From Haloimpatiens lingqiaonensis (GTDB lineage Bacteria > Bacillota > Clostridia > Clostridiales > Clostridiaceae), in contig NZ_CABDWS010000001.1 of assembly GCF_901447495.1 (NCBI RefSeq), positions 53,837 to 117,836 of the forward strand: a DNA stretch of 64,000 nt, given 5' to 3'. The position numbers were made by a program, and so were the translations under genes. The notes under the pieces were generated by a model. It ran no database searches and had not been told where the DNA came from. It saw only the letters and a program-made list of their open reading frames with translations. The stretch's first letter is position 1. The number at the start of each line of letters is the position of its first letter. This document shows, in pieces, positions 7,321 through 15,498 of this stretch.

Positions 7321-7677
7321 TTATATTTTAGTGTTAAAAAATCCCCTATTAATCATGGAGTTTTTGCTATAATTTTTATTAGCATTATTTTTTATTTTCA
7401 TTTTGTCCATTTCTTGTTTTGCTTCATTTCTCTTATACACCATGAGTTTTGTTAAGGTTTCCTCATATTTAACTAAATCTATATCTTTACATATCTCTCT
7501 AAATTCCTCTTGTGTAAATGATAAATCCTCTATAGATAATATAACCTTTTGTCTTCCTGCTACATAATCATCCATATTTTCTAATTGTTCTTTTTCTAAG
7601 CAATCTATTAACTTTTGGGTTAACTGCTTATATAGTAAAAGCTTTTCTTGTAACTGCGTGTTAAATTTAAACACCAC
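7321..7677 (-). CDS. fliT: FliT-like flagellar chaperone
   Basis: A 118-residue, almost wholly helical and charged protein placed between fliS and fliD, where Firmicutes encode the FliT chaperone. FliT binds the C-terminal part of FliD before export. Sequence conservation in this family is weak, so the call rests on size, helix-rich composition (YKQLTQKLIDCLEKEQ, residues ~17-32) and position. The start is one of two adjacent GTG codons. The gene is 13 bp from fliD. Confidence 0.65.
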   Translation of the reverse strand: MVFKFNTQLQEKLLLYKQLTQKLIDCLEKEQLENMDDYVAGRQKVILSIEDLSFTQEEFREICKDIDLVKYEETLTKLMVYKRNEAKQEMDKMKIKNNANKNYSKNSMINRGFFNTKI

Positions 7678-7684
7678 CCTTTTT

Positions 7685-7800
7685 CAAAGATCAAAGTACA
7701 AATATCAAATATCAAATACTAAAGATTAAAGTACAAATAACAAAAATTGATATTTATTCTCTGCTATTTATTCTTTGTTATTTGATATTTATTCTTTATT
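7685..7800. repeat. AT-rich heptad-like repeats between fliT and fliS
   Basis: Imperfect CAAATAT/CAAAGTA units (about 7685-7745) are followed by roughly complementary TATTTATTCTTT units (about 7748-7800). The two halves could fold back on each other. No gene is seen. Confidence 0.55.
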
Positions 7801-7805
7801 ATTTA

Positions 7806-8198
7806 TTACTTAGCTCCCTTAGAAACCTTATAGGCCTGATCCCACATATCCTTTACATCCTCAATAAGCGGTATCACTTCATTCATTATATCTACATCTT
7901 TTTTTATATTAGCCTGTACCAATCTATCTACTATAAATTGATATACTGATACTAAATTCTTGGCCCATTCTCCGCCTCTGTTCACATCTAGAGTTACTAT
8001 TAATTCATAAAATATATTTTGAGTCTTTACTATATTTTCGTGTGCTTTTTTTATATCTTTATCCACTATAGCTTGTCTAGCTATTTTTGAAAACTTAACC
8101 GCTCCATCTACCAGCATCAATAAAAGCTGCTCTTTTGAAGCAAAATTTACACTGTTACTTTTGTAGGCATTATATGCATTTGCATTTCCACCGTACAT
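7806..8198 (-). CDS. fliS: Flagellin-specific chaperone FliS
   Basis: A 130-residue FliS, which binds the C-terminal D0 segment of flagellin in the cytoplasm and prevents premature polymerisation. The N-terminal ANAYNAYKSNSVNFASKEQLL and the MLVDGAVKFSK motif are typical. I chose the ATG at 8198, seven bases after GGAGG; an ATG at 8204 is too close to that site. Since FliS reads the flagellin C-terminus, any alternative C-terminal exon of flagellin would fall in its binding region. Confidence 0.93.
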   Translation of the reverse strand: MYGGNANAYNAYKSNSVNFASKEQLLLMLVDGAVKFSKIARQAIVDKDIKKAHENIVKTQNIFYELIVTLDVNRGGEWAKNLVSVYQFIVDRLVQANIKKDVDIMNEVIPLIEDVKDMWDQAYKVSKGAK

Positions 8199-8209
8199 TC
8201 TCATTCCTC

Positions 8210-8497
8210 CTATTTTCTTGTATCAATAAACATTCCTCTATTTTCACTACAATATTCCACTTCGTCCTTGTAGGCATCTACACCAACATCTTCTGATTTA
8301 TATGCCTCCACTTCTATTTTTCCTTCACCTTTTTTAAACTTCTTAAGTTTATATGCAAAGCTTCTATCCTTAGGAGTATCCTGATTCTTTTCATGGTTTA
8401 TTTTTATTTCGTCTTTTCTATGCACAACTCCTGACTTTGTAGTGTCTTTCACTCTTTGTCTAAGTTCTGTGTCTATTTTATTTAAGCGAAATTCCAT
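8210..8497 (-). CDS. Hypothetical protein in flagellar cluster, 95 aa
   Basis: A 95-residue, very lysine/glutamate-rich soluble protein without recognised domains. It ends just before the fliS ribosome site, so it is probably translated from the same mRNA. Possible roles are a small flagellar assembly factor or chaperone, but no motif supports a specific call. A tract of CTAGGTN heptamers lies immediately upstream (8513-8549). Confidence 0.6.
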   Translation of the reverse strand: MEFRLNKIDTELRQRVKDTTKSGVVHRKDEIKINHEKNQDTPKDRSFAYKLKKFKKGEGKIEVEAYKSEDVGVDAYKDEVEYCSENRGMFIDTRK

Positions 8498-8512
8498 AAA
8501 AACACCATCCTT

Positions 8513-8549
8513 ATTTTAGGTACTAGGTGCTAGGTACTAGGTACTAGTA
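8513..8549. repeat. CTAGGTN heptad repeat tract
   Basis: Tandem heptamers of the TAGGTAC/TAGGTGC type between flaG and the downstream hypothetical gene. This is one of seven or more such tracts in the window (see 9710, 10775, 11280, 13196, 38402, 38545, 46600). Confidence 0.8.
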
Positions 8550-8582
8550 AACATTAGTATCGTAATTTGGTGGATAAAAATC

Positions 8583-8960
8583 CTAAGCTTTTTTATCCAC
8601 GATGATTCCTATCATCTCGCACATTTTAGCAACCATGTCAAGTATTTTCTTTGGTGGTATTTCCTTTACTACTTCCTTTGTTTCATTGTCTACTATTCTT
8701 ATTACGTATTCATTGAGTTTCTCGTGTTTTTCGTATTCTAAATGAGTATCTGCATTTTTTATTAATTTGTTCAATCCATCCACCATGTTTTTCACTTCTT
8801 GTCCGTCTACCTTTATTTCCTTTTGAGCATAGGTTCCTTTAGACGCATTATTTGATAAACCTTCCATAACTACATTCTTTTGTGATTGTGGCAATACATC
8901 AGTTACTGGATTTACATTTAAAATACTCTGTCTTCCTTGACTTATTGAGTTGATTTCCAT
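8583..8960 (-). CDS. flaG: FlaG family flagellar protein
   Basis: A 125-residue FlaG protein. The conserved C-terminal part reads LEYEKHEKLNEYVIRIVD, then a Glu/Lys-rich stretch, then IPPKKILDMVAKM. FlaG affects filament length in some bacteria, with an unknown mechanism. The ATG at 8960 follows GGGGTG by seven bases and is preferred to a GTG nine bases upstream. It sits between csrA and fliS, as in other Firmicutes. Confidence 0.88.
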   Translation of the reverse strand: MEINSISQGRQSILNVNPVTDVLPQSQKNVVMEGLSNNASKGTYAQKEIKVDGQEVKNMVDGLNKLIKNADTHLEYEKHEKLNEYVIRIVDNETKEVVKEIPPKKILDMVAKMCEMIGIIVDKKA

Positions 8961-8977
8961 ATCAAACACCCCGTTTG

Positions 8978-9020
8978 TTAGGGGGCTAGGGGGCTGGAGG
9001 GCTAGGGGGCTAGTGAAAAA
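8978..9020. repeat. Octamer tandem repeat (AGGGGGCT)n
   Basis: Four to five tandem copies of AGGGGGCT with small variations, between csrA and flaG. They are unusually G-rich for this genome and distinct from the 7-bp arrays elsewhere. Runs of G5 on this strand could allow quadruplex-like structure. Confidence 0.75.
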
Positions 9021-9046
9021 CCCCTAGCGCTTAGCACCGCTAGCTC

Positions 9047-9262
9047 CTATTTTTTTAGATTTTTAAGCATATCTATGTCAAAATTTAATGCGCTTTTATT
9101 TTCTTCTTCTACTTCTTTTAAAAGTTCTTTTCGCAATATGGCAACCTCTTTAGGTGCATTTATAGCTATTTTTACAGAGCCGCTTTCTATGTCTACTATA
9201 CTTATTTCTATATTGTCTCCTAGAACTATGGATTCTCCTTTTTTTCTTTTAACCACTAACAT
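9047..9262 (-). CDS. csrA: Translational regulator CsrA
   Basis: A 71-residue CsrA, a dimeric RNA-binding protein that recognises GGA in hairpin loops. The N-terminus [18 protein letters not shown] and the core [17 protein letters not shown] (residues ~30-46) are canonical. It overlaps fliW by 7 bp. In Bacillus, CsrA represses flagellin translation and FliW titrates it. A matching GGA hairpin plus Shine-Dalgarno site is present before flagellin here, so the same control is likely. Confidence 0.96.
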   Translation of the reverse strand: MLVVKRKKGESIVLGDNIEISIVDIESGSVKIAINAPKEVAILRKELLKEVEEENKSALNFDIDMLKNLKK

Positions 9263-9693
9263 TTATCTGCCTCCTTAAAAATAGGCTGCTTTATCAAATA
9301 TTTTTCATTATTTAATATTATTTGTTCCCCTAATTTTGATTTTATATTAATTACAATAGGGGCTCTTAAGTTAGTAGTTATATTAGTAACATCTGAATGT
9401 AGTGTAACTGTAGTTAAAACTAATACCTCTTCTGGAGAATTTATTTTTAATCTTTTTATTGTTTCTTCTGGTAGTTTAAATTCATAGTTTTCCTCCACAG
9501 CAAAGGGTGAAATTACCACAAGTCCTATTTCTCCATCTTCTATAGAATGAAGTACACTAAAAATTTCATTTTCCTCCACTGGAAAGATTATAAATTTATT
9601 TAATTTCCCAAAGCCGCATATTCCTTTATTAAAACTTATTATATCGTCTTCTTTATATTCACGAACTCCGTGATATTTTGTTTTTAGTTGCAT
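9256..9693 (-). CDS. fliW: Flagellar assembly factor FliW
   Basis: A 145-residue FliW, which binds either flagellin or CsrA and couples flagellin synthesis to secretion. The family pattern is visible in [32 protein letters not shown] and [14 protein letters not shown]. The ATG at 9693 is preferred over an upstream GTG because AAGGGGTG is correctly spaced. The stop lies inside the csrA start region (7-bp overlap), giving translational coupling. Confidence 0.94.
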   Translation of the reverse strand: MQLKTKYHGVREYKEDDIISFNKGICGFGKLNKFIIFPVEENEIFSVLHSIEDGEIGLVVISPFAVEENYEFKLPEETIKRLKINSPEEVLVLTTVTLHSDVTNITTNLRAPIVINIKSKLGEQIILNNEKYLIKQPIFKEADKC

Positions 9694-9709
9694 GTAAAAC
9701 ACCCCTTTT

Positions 9710-9740
9710 TTTAGGTACTAGGTTCTAGGTGCTAGGTGCT
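9710..9740. repeat. CTAGGTN heptad repeat tract
   Basis: Four heptamers (TAGGTAC, TAGGTTC, TAGGTGC, TAGGTGC) just downstream of flgL and upstream of the fliW ribosome site. Confidence 0.75.
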
Positions 9741-10732
9741 TATCTAATGTAGTCTATTAGAGTTGGTTGAAGAACTCTAGCACTGGTTTGAAGTGAAGCT
9801 ATATAGACTGTTTGGGCTGTAGCAAATTGCATTGTAGTTTCAGTAATGTCTATATCCTCAGTTTTTGAAAGTATCTCTGTCATATTAAAATTTTGATCCT
9901 TATTTTTTTCACTGGCACTTTCCATACTGTTTTGTTTTGCTCCCACTTCTGAACGAAGTTTTAATATATTATTCATAGTATCACTTATATCCTTAAGATC
10001 TTCATTTACAAGCTTTTTAACTGAATCTGCATCTAAATCCGTTCCATCTTCATTTTTACCATCTAAGTGATTGACTATATTTTTAAATATATCCCTTAAA
10101 TCCTTAGCTTGTCCAGTTGCATTTTTAAACTCTATTATATCTTTTGCCGATACATTATAAGTAAAATCAACTCCTTGGGATATTTCTACCTTTAACTTTT
10201 CCCCTATTTGTTGGTATTCGGCGCCATTTAGTAATTCCCCGCCACCTTTTTTGTAATAAAATAATCTAGTATTGTCATTTATTCCAGCTGCAGTATCCAT
10301 AGGCTTAGTTGTACCCCTTGTACCACCAAATATATATTTACCATCAAAGTTTGTGTTCATTACTTGAGAAAACTCAGATATTTTTTCATTTATTTCATCT
10401 TTTATAGCTTTTCTTTCACCCTCGCTATAGGCTCCATTACCTGAAGATATTAAAAGTTCCCTTATTCTATGAAAAATATCTCCTGCCTGTCCTAGCGCTG
10501 TGTCTGTAGTATCTAGCCAATTTAATGTATCTTTTATATTTTCGTTATATTGTTTATTTAAGTTAATTTCTGTGTGAAGCTGCATAGCCCTTGCCACTTT
10601 AAATGGGTTATCTGAAGGTCTTCTAACTGCTTTACCAGAAGTCATCTGTTCCTGCAATGTCTTTAAATTTGTCAGATTAGTTCTCATGTCCCTTAAAAAG
10701 TTATTTGAGAGCATTTTATTTGTTATACGCAC
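9740..10732 (-). CDS. flgL: Flagellar hook-associated protein 3 (FlgL)
   Basis: A 330-residue hook-filament junction protein. The N-terminus MRITNKMLSNNFLRDM and the flagellin-like motif QMTSGKAVRRPSDNPFKVARA (two overlapping parts, residues ~25-45) are typical. The C-terminal helix ends in the usual hydrophobic/aromatic manner (LQPTLIDYIR). I chose the GTG at 10732: it gives the family-standard N-terminus, whereas the GTG 12 bases upstream abuts the ribosome site. Confidence 0.94.
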   Translation of the reverse strand: MRITNKMLSNNFLRDMRTNLTNLKTLQEQMTSGKAVRRPSDNPFKVARAMQLHTEINLNKQYNENIKDTLNWLDTTDTALGQAGDIFHRIRELLISSGNGAYSEGERKAIKDEINEKISEFSQVMNTNFDGKYIFGGTRGTTKPMDTAAGINDNTRLFYYKKGGGELLNGAEYQQIGEKLKVEISQGVDFTYNVSAKDIIEFKNATGQAKDLRDIFKNIVNHLDGKNEDGTDLDADSVKKLVNEDLKDISDTMNNILKLRSEVGAKQNSMESASEKNKDQNFNMTEILSKTEDIDITETTMQFATAQTVYIASLQTSARVLQPTLIDYIR

Positions 10733-10774
10733 TTTTTGTATCACTCCTTATTTTTGAAATGCTATACTAAATTC

Positions 10775-10826
10775 TAGGTTATAGGCACTAAATTTTAGGT
10801 TCTAGGTTCTAGGTTCTAGGTGCTGG
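10775..10826. repeat. CTAGGTN heptad repeat tract
   Basis: About five clear heptamers (TTCTAGG type) upstream of flgL, in the divergent region before the plus-strand four-helix-bundle gene. Confidence 0.75.
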
Positions 10827-10912
10827 GGATAATTTTTGATAGGGGGTTTAGTTTTTGGGATTTATGTGTATACTCACTAATAAAATATTATTTTATTAGG
10901 AGTTGATATATT

Positions 10913-11299
10913 ATGAGTTTTGAGGATAATAGTATTCTGTATAAAAAAGCTTTTGATTTTTCTTTAAATGTTATAAATATTTATAAAGATTTAAACTTTA
11001 ATAAGAAAGAATTCGTCATTTCAAAGCAACTATTACGTTCTGGCACTAGTATAGGTGCCAATATAAGCGAAAGCTTTCATTCTCAAAGTCCCAAAGATAA
11101 TATAAATAAATTATACATAGCACTTAAAGAAGCTGGTGAAACAGAGTATTGGTTAAAACTATTATTCGCATCAAATATGTTAAAAGAATCTGACTCACAA
11201 ACATTATTTCATGATTTAAATGAAATAATAAAGATTTTAAGTTCTATAATCAAAATAAATAAGAAAAAACTTGTATCCTCCACCATTTCTAGTACCTAG
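10913..11299 (+). CDS. Four-helix-bundle protein (S23/IVS-protein family), paralogue
   Basis: A 128-residue paralogue of the 5150-5515 gene, sharing LRSGTSIGANI, a VISKQ/VLSKQ segment and ALKE(A/C)(G/S)ET. It is the only plus-strand gene inside the flagellar block, placed between flgL and flgK. AGGAG before the ATG supports translation. Heptad repeats lie on both sides (10775-10826 and 11280-11320), as with the other copy. This suggests that the gene plus repeats moved as a unit or that the repeats mark insertion sites. Function unknown. Confidence 0.85.
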   Translation: MSFEDNSILYKKAFDFSLNVINIYKDLNFNKKEFVISKQLLRSGTSIGANISESFHSQSPKDNINKLYIALKEAGETEYWLKLLFASNMLKESDSQTLFHDLNEIIKILSSIIKINKKKLVSSTISST

Positions 11300-11320
11300 T
11301 ACTTAGTACCTAGAACCTCA
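11280..11320. repeat. CTAGGTN heptad repeat tract (opposite orientation)
   Basis: Heptamers in the AGTACCT/AGAACCT orientation, overlapping the last codons of the plus-strand four-helix-bundle gene, so the repeat contributes to its C-terminus. With the inverted tract at 10775-10826 it brackets this gene. Confidence 0.7.
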
Positions 11321-11335
11321 ACGGATTAAAACGCT

Positions 11336-13144
11336 TTAGCGTTTTAATCCATTAACAACTACATCAAGAAGTTCGTCCACTGTAGAAATTATTTTAGCAT
11401 TTGCTCCATAAGCGTGTTGAAATTGAATTAGGTTTGCCATTTCCTCATCCATGGATACACCTGAAATAGATGTTCTTCTCTCTTCAAAATTACTTAAAAG
11501 TTTTTCTTGGTTTCCAATTATTCTTCTGGCTTCATTTTCTTGTATTCCCAAGGTATCTACTGTATCTTTAAAATAATTGTCTATGGTCATTCCATTTAAA
11601 TTACTTTCTAAAGTGTAAACTCCTAAATCCTTATTTTCCACTAACCCACCGGTTAAGTCCTCTATAAATCTCTCTCTATCAATTTGTGATAAATTTATAT
11701 TTTGTATTTTAAACAATGTATTTCTAAGTTTAGCTATAGCCAAAGCTCTTTTACCATCATTTTCTCCTGGATTATCCCCAGCTCCAGCTTTTATGTTCAT
11801 TACATTATCAAGTATTGCAGAATTTACCCCTATATTGCTAGCGTCTATTTCATCTTCTCCAAGGCTTTCAATGGTGCCATCTGGATTTAGTTTAAATTTA
11901 TCTTTGTTTACGAAAAAAGGCATATTATCCTTTGCTGCATCACTTTCTCCGCTATGAACTATATTCACAGAAAAAGCTACAGCTTTAGCTAGTTTATTTA
12001 TTTGATCTTCATAATTATCTACATCCTTTTGTACAGACATATATCCTTGAAGACTTCCGCTGGAAGGATTAAATAATCCTAGCTTCTTGTCTAATAAAGA
12101 TAAATCATTTACATTAGTTATTTCTATAGATTTATTAGCATAAGCAGTGCCATCTTCCTCCGCCCACATTACCCTGCACTCATCTATATGTCTCTTTATT
12201 TCTTTAGCTTTACCCTGTTCAATTGGAGTATTAAAATTTATTAATATTTCCTTGCCTGGCTTATTGCTATCGCCCTCTTTTAAGTAGCTTACTTTTAAAG
12301 CAGTTATTTTACCTTCATCATTTTTAATTTCTTCTATACCATTTATATAAGAAAACCTGCTTACTGCATAATTAGGCTCTTTTCTCACTAGAAGTTTTTC
12401 TCCACCCTCTGGAATGGTTTCTACATCTGTAGGATTTAAATCTACAGTATAAAAATTCTTCTTTTTTATATCTATGTTAAATTCACTACTTAGTTTGTCC
12501 ACAAGTAAATCTCTTTTGTCCATTAAGTCATTAGGTTCTTGACCTGAAATCTTAACATTCATTATCTGCTGATTTAAAGAATCTATTTGATCTAAATAGT
12601 TATTTACTTGAAATACAGTATCCTTTATTACCATTTGAGTGTTGCTTCTTATCTTCTGAAGCTGATTGTAAGTATGATTTAACTCATTAGCCAGTGCATT
12701 GGCCTGCTGAGCTACCACAGTTCTAGCATTAGATGTTTCCGCTTGCTTTGATAACTCCTGCCAAGAGTCGAAAAACTTACCTATAACTGTAGAAAGTCCC
12801 TTATCGGAAGGCTCATTAAATACACTTTCTATCTCACTTAAAAATCTATCCCTAGCCTCATACATTCCCATGGTACTGCTTTCATTTCTAAATTGATAGT
12901 CCAAAAACTCATCTCTAACCCTTTGGATTATTGATATTTGAACTCCAGTACCTAGTTGTCCTGGTCCTATAGCATTATTTACAGAAGGCATGGAAAAAGG
13001 TGTTGTGGTTTCCATCATAGCTCTTTGCCTTGAGTACCCCTCTGTATTGGCATTAGCAATATTATGAGTTGTTACATCTATAGCCTTTTGCTGAGCAAAA
13101 AGTCCTCTTTTAGCCACATTAAACGTAGCAAATAATCCTGACAC
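11336..13144 (-). CDS. flgK: Flagellar hook-associated protein 1 (FlgK)
   Basis: A 602-residue FlgK, the hook-filament junction protein adjoining the hook. The N-terminus MSGLFATFNVAKRGLFAQQ and the rod-type motif TTHNIANANTEGYSRQR (residues ~25-41) are diagnostic. The C-terminus (EEMANLIQFQHAYGANAKIIS, two overlapping parts) is the conserved FlgK/FlgE ending. GTG start with a GGGGGG ribosome site. The chaperone gene flgN lies upstream across a long heptad-repeat array. Confidence 0.95.
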   Translation of the reverse strand: MSGLFATFNVAKRGLFAQQKAIDVTTHNIANANTEGYSRQRAMMETTTPFSMPSVNNAIGPGQLGTGVQISIIQRVRDEFLDYQFRNESSTMGMYEARDRFLSEIESVFNEPSDKGLSTVIGKFFDSWQELSKQAETSNARTVVAQQANALANELNHTYNQLQKIRSNTQMVIKDTVFQVNNYLDQIDSLNQQIMNVKISGQEPNDLMDKRDLLVDKLSSEFNIDIKKKNFYTVDLNPTDVETIPEGGEKLLVRKEPNYAVSRFSYINGIEEIKNDEGKITALKVSYLKEGDSNKPGKEILINFNTPIEQGKAKEIKRHIDECRVMWAEEDGTAYANKSIEITNVNDLSLLDKKLGLFNPSSGSLQGYMSVQKDVDNYEDQINKLAKAVAFSVNIVHSGESDAAKDNMPFFVNKDKFKLNPDGTIESLGEDEIDASNIGVNSAILDNVMNIKAGAGDNPGENDGKRALAIAKLRNTLFKIQNINLSQIDRERFIEDLTGGLVENKDLGVYTLESNLNGMTIDNYFKDTVDTLGIQENEARRIIGNQEKLLSNFEERRTSISGVSMDEEMANLIQFQHAYGANAKIISTVDELLDVVVNGLKR

Positions 13145-13195
13145 TTTATTTCCCCCTTTTTTAATACTGCTTCACAAATTTTAATCGCCCCTAAT

Positions 13196-13360
13196 ATCTA
13201 GGTACTAGGTTCTAGGTGCTAGGTTCTAGGTTCTAGGTTCTAGGTTCTAGGTTCTAGGTTCTAGGTACTAGGTTCTAGGTACTAGGTTTTATGTTTTAGT
13301 ACCTAGCACCTAGTACCTAGTACCTAATATATACTGCCTAGTACCTAATATATACTGCCT
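13196..13360. repeat. Long CTAGGTN heptad array with inverted second half
   Basis: About thirteen direct heptamers (TAGGTTC/TAGGTAC/TAGGTGC) at 13196-13288. They are followed by inverted-orientation units (AGTACCTAGCACCT...) to about 13360 and a repeated ATATACTGCCTA motif. The two halves can pair into a long hairpin between flgN and flgK. Copy number is the highest in the window, making it a candidate length-variable locus. Confidence 0.85.
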
Positions 13361-13378
13361 AATATATATGATTGGTGA

Positions 13379-13792
13379 CTATTTTCTAATCTTCCCCGTG
13401 GCTCCATAAGTCCTGGACACTGGTCTTGATGGGTTTATTATTTCTAACATTTTATTTGTATAGCTAAGTCCCTGTTTTATTAAAAGTTCATTAGTTTCCT
13501 TTTGAAGTGTTACTGAATGCAACACCTTTCTTATTTCTCTATAAGCTTCTTCTAATTCCAAATCATTACTTTCCAATACTATTTGGCTTACATCTATATC
13601 TTTAACTAAATTTCTTCTATCCATTTCTATTTTAGCTATCCTAACGCTAGCTTCTTTTATACTAGGAATTATTTCATCCATTTTAAAAATATCCTCATTA
13701 GATATATAATCATGCTGATCTTCTAATAATTTCAGCAAATTATTCAATGCTTCTATTTCTTCATTTATTATTCTCTTAAGCTCTTGTTCCAT
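13379..13792 (-). CDS. flgN: FlgN-like flagellar chaperone
   Basis: A 137-residue helical protein with the FlgN family character and position, between flgM and flgK. FlgN is the export chaperone of FlgK and FlgL. I chose the ATG at 13792 because AAAGGAAA lies correctly upstream. A longer reading from a TTG at 13813 would overlap flgM by 20 bp without a ribosome site. It begins one base after the flgM stop, so translation is probably coupled. Confidence 0.85.
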   Translation of the reverse strand: MEQELKRIINEEIEALNNLLKLLEDQHDYISNEDIFKMDEIIPSIKEASVRIAKIEMDRRNLVKDIDVSQIVLESNDLELEEAYREIRKVLHSVTLQKETNELLIKQGLSYTNKMLEIINPSRPVSRTYGATGKIRK

Positions 13793-13793
13793 A

Positions 13794-14072
13794 TTAAATT
13801 TCCTTTCTTTCAAAAGCTTCCATCAAACTTTTAGCCAAATCCTCTGGGTCTATCTTATACTTTCCAGAAGCAATTCTATTTTTTATATCCATAATTTTCT
13901 TATCATTTGGAATTACGTCATTACGCATAGAGTAAGCACTTAAGCTTTTTCCTATATCTGAAATTTCTAGTTTATCAGATAGTTCTAGGTTGTTTTTTCG
14001 CTCTAAGGATCTACTATTTTTTACTCCATACATGCTTATTACTTTATTAGGACTTATTCCATTGATTTTCAT
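13794..14072 (-). CDS. flgM: Anti-sigma-28 factor FlgM
   Basis: A 92-residue FlgM, which holds sigma-D/sigma-28 inactive until the hook-basal body is complete and is then exported. The N-terminus MKINGISPNKVISMY and the conserved C-terminal block (IKNRIASGKYKIDPEDLAKS) are typical. ATG at 14072 with GAGGAG upstream. A sigma-D-like promoter (14107-14133) precedes it, giving a feedback loop on its own expression. Confidence 0.92.
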   Translation of the reverse strand: MKINGISPNKVISMYGVKNSRSLERKNNLELSDKLEISDIGKSLSAYSMRNDVIPNDKKIMDIKNRIASGKYKIDPEDLAKSLMEAFERKEI

Positions 14073-14106
14073 AATATACACTCCTCAAATTACTTTCTTA
14101 AAATAT

Positions 14107-14133
14107 TTATCGAAGGGGAGCATCAAAAGTTTA
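14107..14133 (-). promoter_or_regulatory. Sigma-D (sigma-28) promoter of flgM
   Basis: On the minus strand TAAA-N15-TTCGATAA, two mismatches from the -10 consensus GCCGATAA, 35-60 bp before the flgM start. The spacing equals that of the sites before fapA and the flagellin region. Confidence 0.7.
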
Positions 14134-14157
14134 GCACATAGTTAAAACATTTTATTT

Positions 14158-14291
14158 ATAAACAGAGCTCTTAGCTTCAGATGGAGTTTTTACTCCATCT
14201 GAAGGTTAGAGATCGTTATCCAGGGACGTAGCTGCCGTTATCTCCCACTTTGTTAGAAGTGGGAGTGTTACGGCAGGTAGTCATCGGATAA
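14158..14291 (-). repeat. 130-bp structured repeat, copy 1
   Basis: One of six copies of a ~130-bp element (also 27288-27420, three in 36815-37208, and 49338-49471). On its left-to-right strand the order is TTTA|TCCGATGACTAC, a nested hairpin CTGCCGT...CTCCCACTT/AAGTGGGAG...ACGGCAG, a GGATAA that pairs with the opening TTATCC, a second hairpin CTTCAG...ACTCC...CTGAAG, and an end at GAGCTCTG|TTTA. This copy separates flgM from the fliY terminator. Confidence 0.9.
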
Positions 14292-14295
14292 AAGT

Positions 14296-14326
14296 AAAAA
14301 TTAGGAACTCATTAGCCCCTAATTTT
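14296..14326 (-). terminator. Terminator of the fapA-che-fliM-fliY operon
   Basis: On the minus strand AAATTAGG...CCTAATTTTTACTTTT forms an 8-bp stem with a U-rich tail, starting six bases after the fliY stop. It separates the chemotaxis operon from the flgM unit, which has its own promoter. Confidence 0.65.
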
Positions 14327-14331
14327 ATAAT

Positions 14332-15498
14332 TTATTTACCTAAACTTTTTACTCTCTCTGCATTACTCATTATGCTTGTTATTCTAACACCAAAGTTCTC
14401 GTCTACCACAACTACTTCTCCTTGGGCTACCATCTTTCCATTTACCAATATTTCTACTGGCTCTTCTGCTAATTTATCCAATTCCACTAAAGAGCCTGTG
14501 CTCAAGTTTAATATTTCCTTTATGCTCTTCTTTGTTTTTCCCAAAACTACTGATATTTCTAAAGGTACATCTAGTATTAAATCTATATTACTAGGCATAG
14601 CTGCCGTTTGGGACGGCTCAAGCGGCTGAAAAGCTGCCTTTTTAACTTCAACTTTTGGCTCACTTCTAACTTCCTCTATATTTCTTTTCTCAGTTAAGTT
14701 AATACTATCTTTATGACTAGGAATTTCTTGATTATAATCCTTTTGCTTATCTAATTTAAAGTTTTCCTCCGGTAATTCTATAGGTGTTTCCTTAGGAATA
14801 TCTTCTATACTATTTTCTTCGCCAGTCATTATACCTACTATCTTCTTACCTGTGTTTAAAGGAAGTATTTGCATTATTTCACTGTCCACTAAATCCCCTA
14901 CAGTCAGTTTAAATGCTACCTTTATTATTTCCTCATCATCTTTCATTCCATCAGTAAGTGCTGTTGTACTATCATTCCATATTCTTGACTTTGGTGGTGA
15001 TATATTTACTTCTCTTGAAAACATAGTAGCCATAGATGTAGCTGCTGAACCAATCATTTGATTCATAGCCTCTGATACAGCACTCTCCTCTATTTCAGAT
15101 AAATTTTCTATACCCTCTGGAATGTTTCCATCTCCACCCATCATTAAGCTAGCTATAACTGCCGCATCTGATACTTTCATTACAAGAAGGTTTTCACCAG
15201 TGATTCCGCTTATAAACTCCACCTCAAGACATATATTAGGTACCTCAAAAGTTTCCTTTAATTTTCTTAAAGTAGTTGTTGTTACTTGTGGAGTTGTAAT
15301 ATTAACTGGTTGATTTAATATAGTAGAAAGAGCAGTAGAAGCAGATCCCATTGAAATATTGCCTATCTCACCTAAGAGATCTTTTTCTATTTCGCTTAAA
15401 TACTCTTCATCAGCTTTATTTTCATCATCATTTGAATCTACAGATCCACCATTTAAAAGAGAATCTATTTCTTCTTGTGAAAGAAAACTATTAGCCAT
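14332..15498 (-). CDS. fliY: Flagellar motor switch phosphatase FliY
   Basis: A 388-residue FliY combining a CheC-like CheY-P phosphatase with a C-terminal FliN (SpoA) domain at the C-ring. Both phosphatase helices are intact, in LGEIGNISMGSAS and VSEAMNQMIGSAA (the ExxN pattern). The N-terminal LSQEEIDSLL resembles the CheY-P docking peptide of FliM. The FliN part is residues ~310-388 (VPLEISVVLGKT, VVVDENFGVRIT). ATG at 15498 is preferred to 15510, which falls on the ribosome site. It overlaps fliM by 8 bp. Confidence 0.95.
   Translation of the reverse strand: MANSFLSQEEIDSLLNGGSVDSNDDENKADEEYLSEIEKDLLGEIGNISMGSASTALSTILNQPVNITTPQVTTTTLRKLKETFEVPNICLEVEFISGITGENLLVMKVSDAAVIASLMMGGDGNIPEGIENLSEIEESAVSEAMNQMIGSAATSMATMFSREVNISPPKSRIWNDSTTALTDGMKDDEEIIKVAFKLTVGDLVDSEIMQILPLNTGKKIVGIMTGEENSIEDIPKETPIELPEENFKLDKQKDYNQEIPSHKDSINLTEKRNIEEVRSEPKVEVKKAAFQPLEPSQTAAMPSNIDLILDVPLEISVVLGKTKKSIKEILNLSTGSLVELDKLAEEPVEILVNGKMVAQGEVVVVDENFGVRITSIMSNAERVKSLGK

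Noticed and set aside
10913..11299. Diversity-generating retroelement (Avd-like accessory protein)
   Set aside because: No reverse transcriptase or template/variable repeat pair is in the window; only the four-helix-bundle protein is shared.
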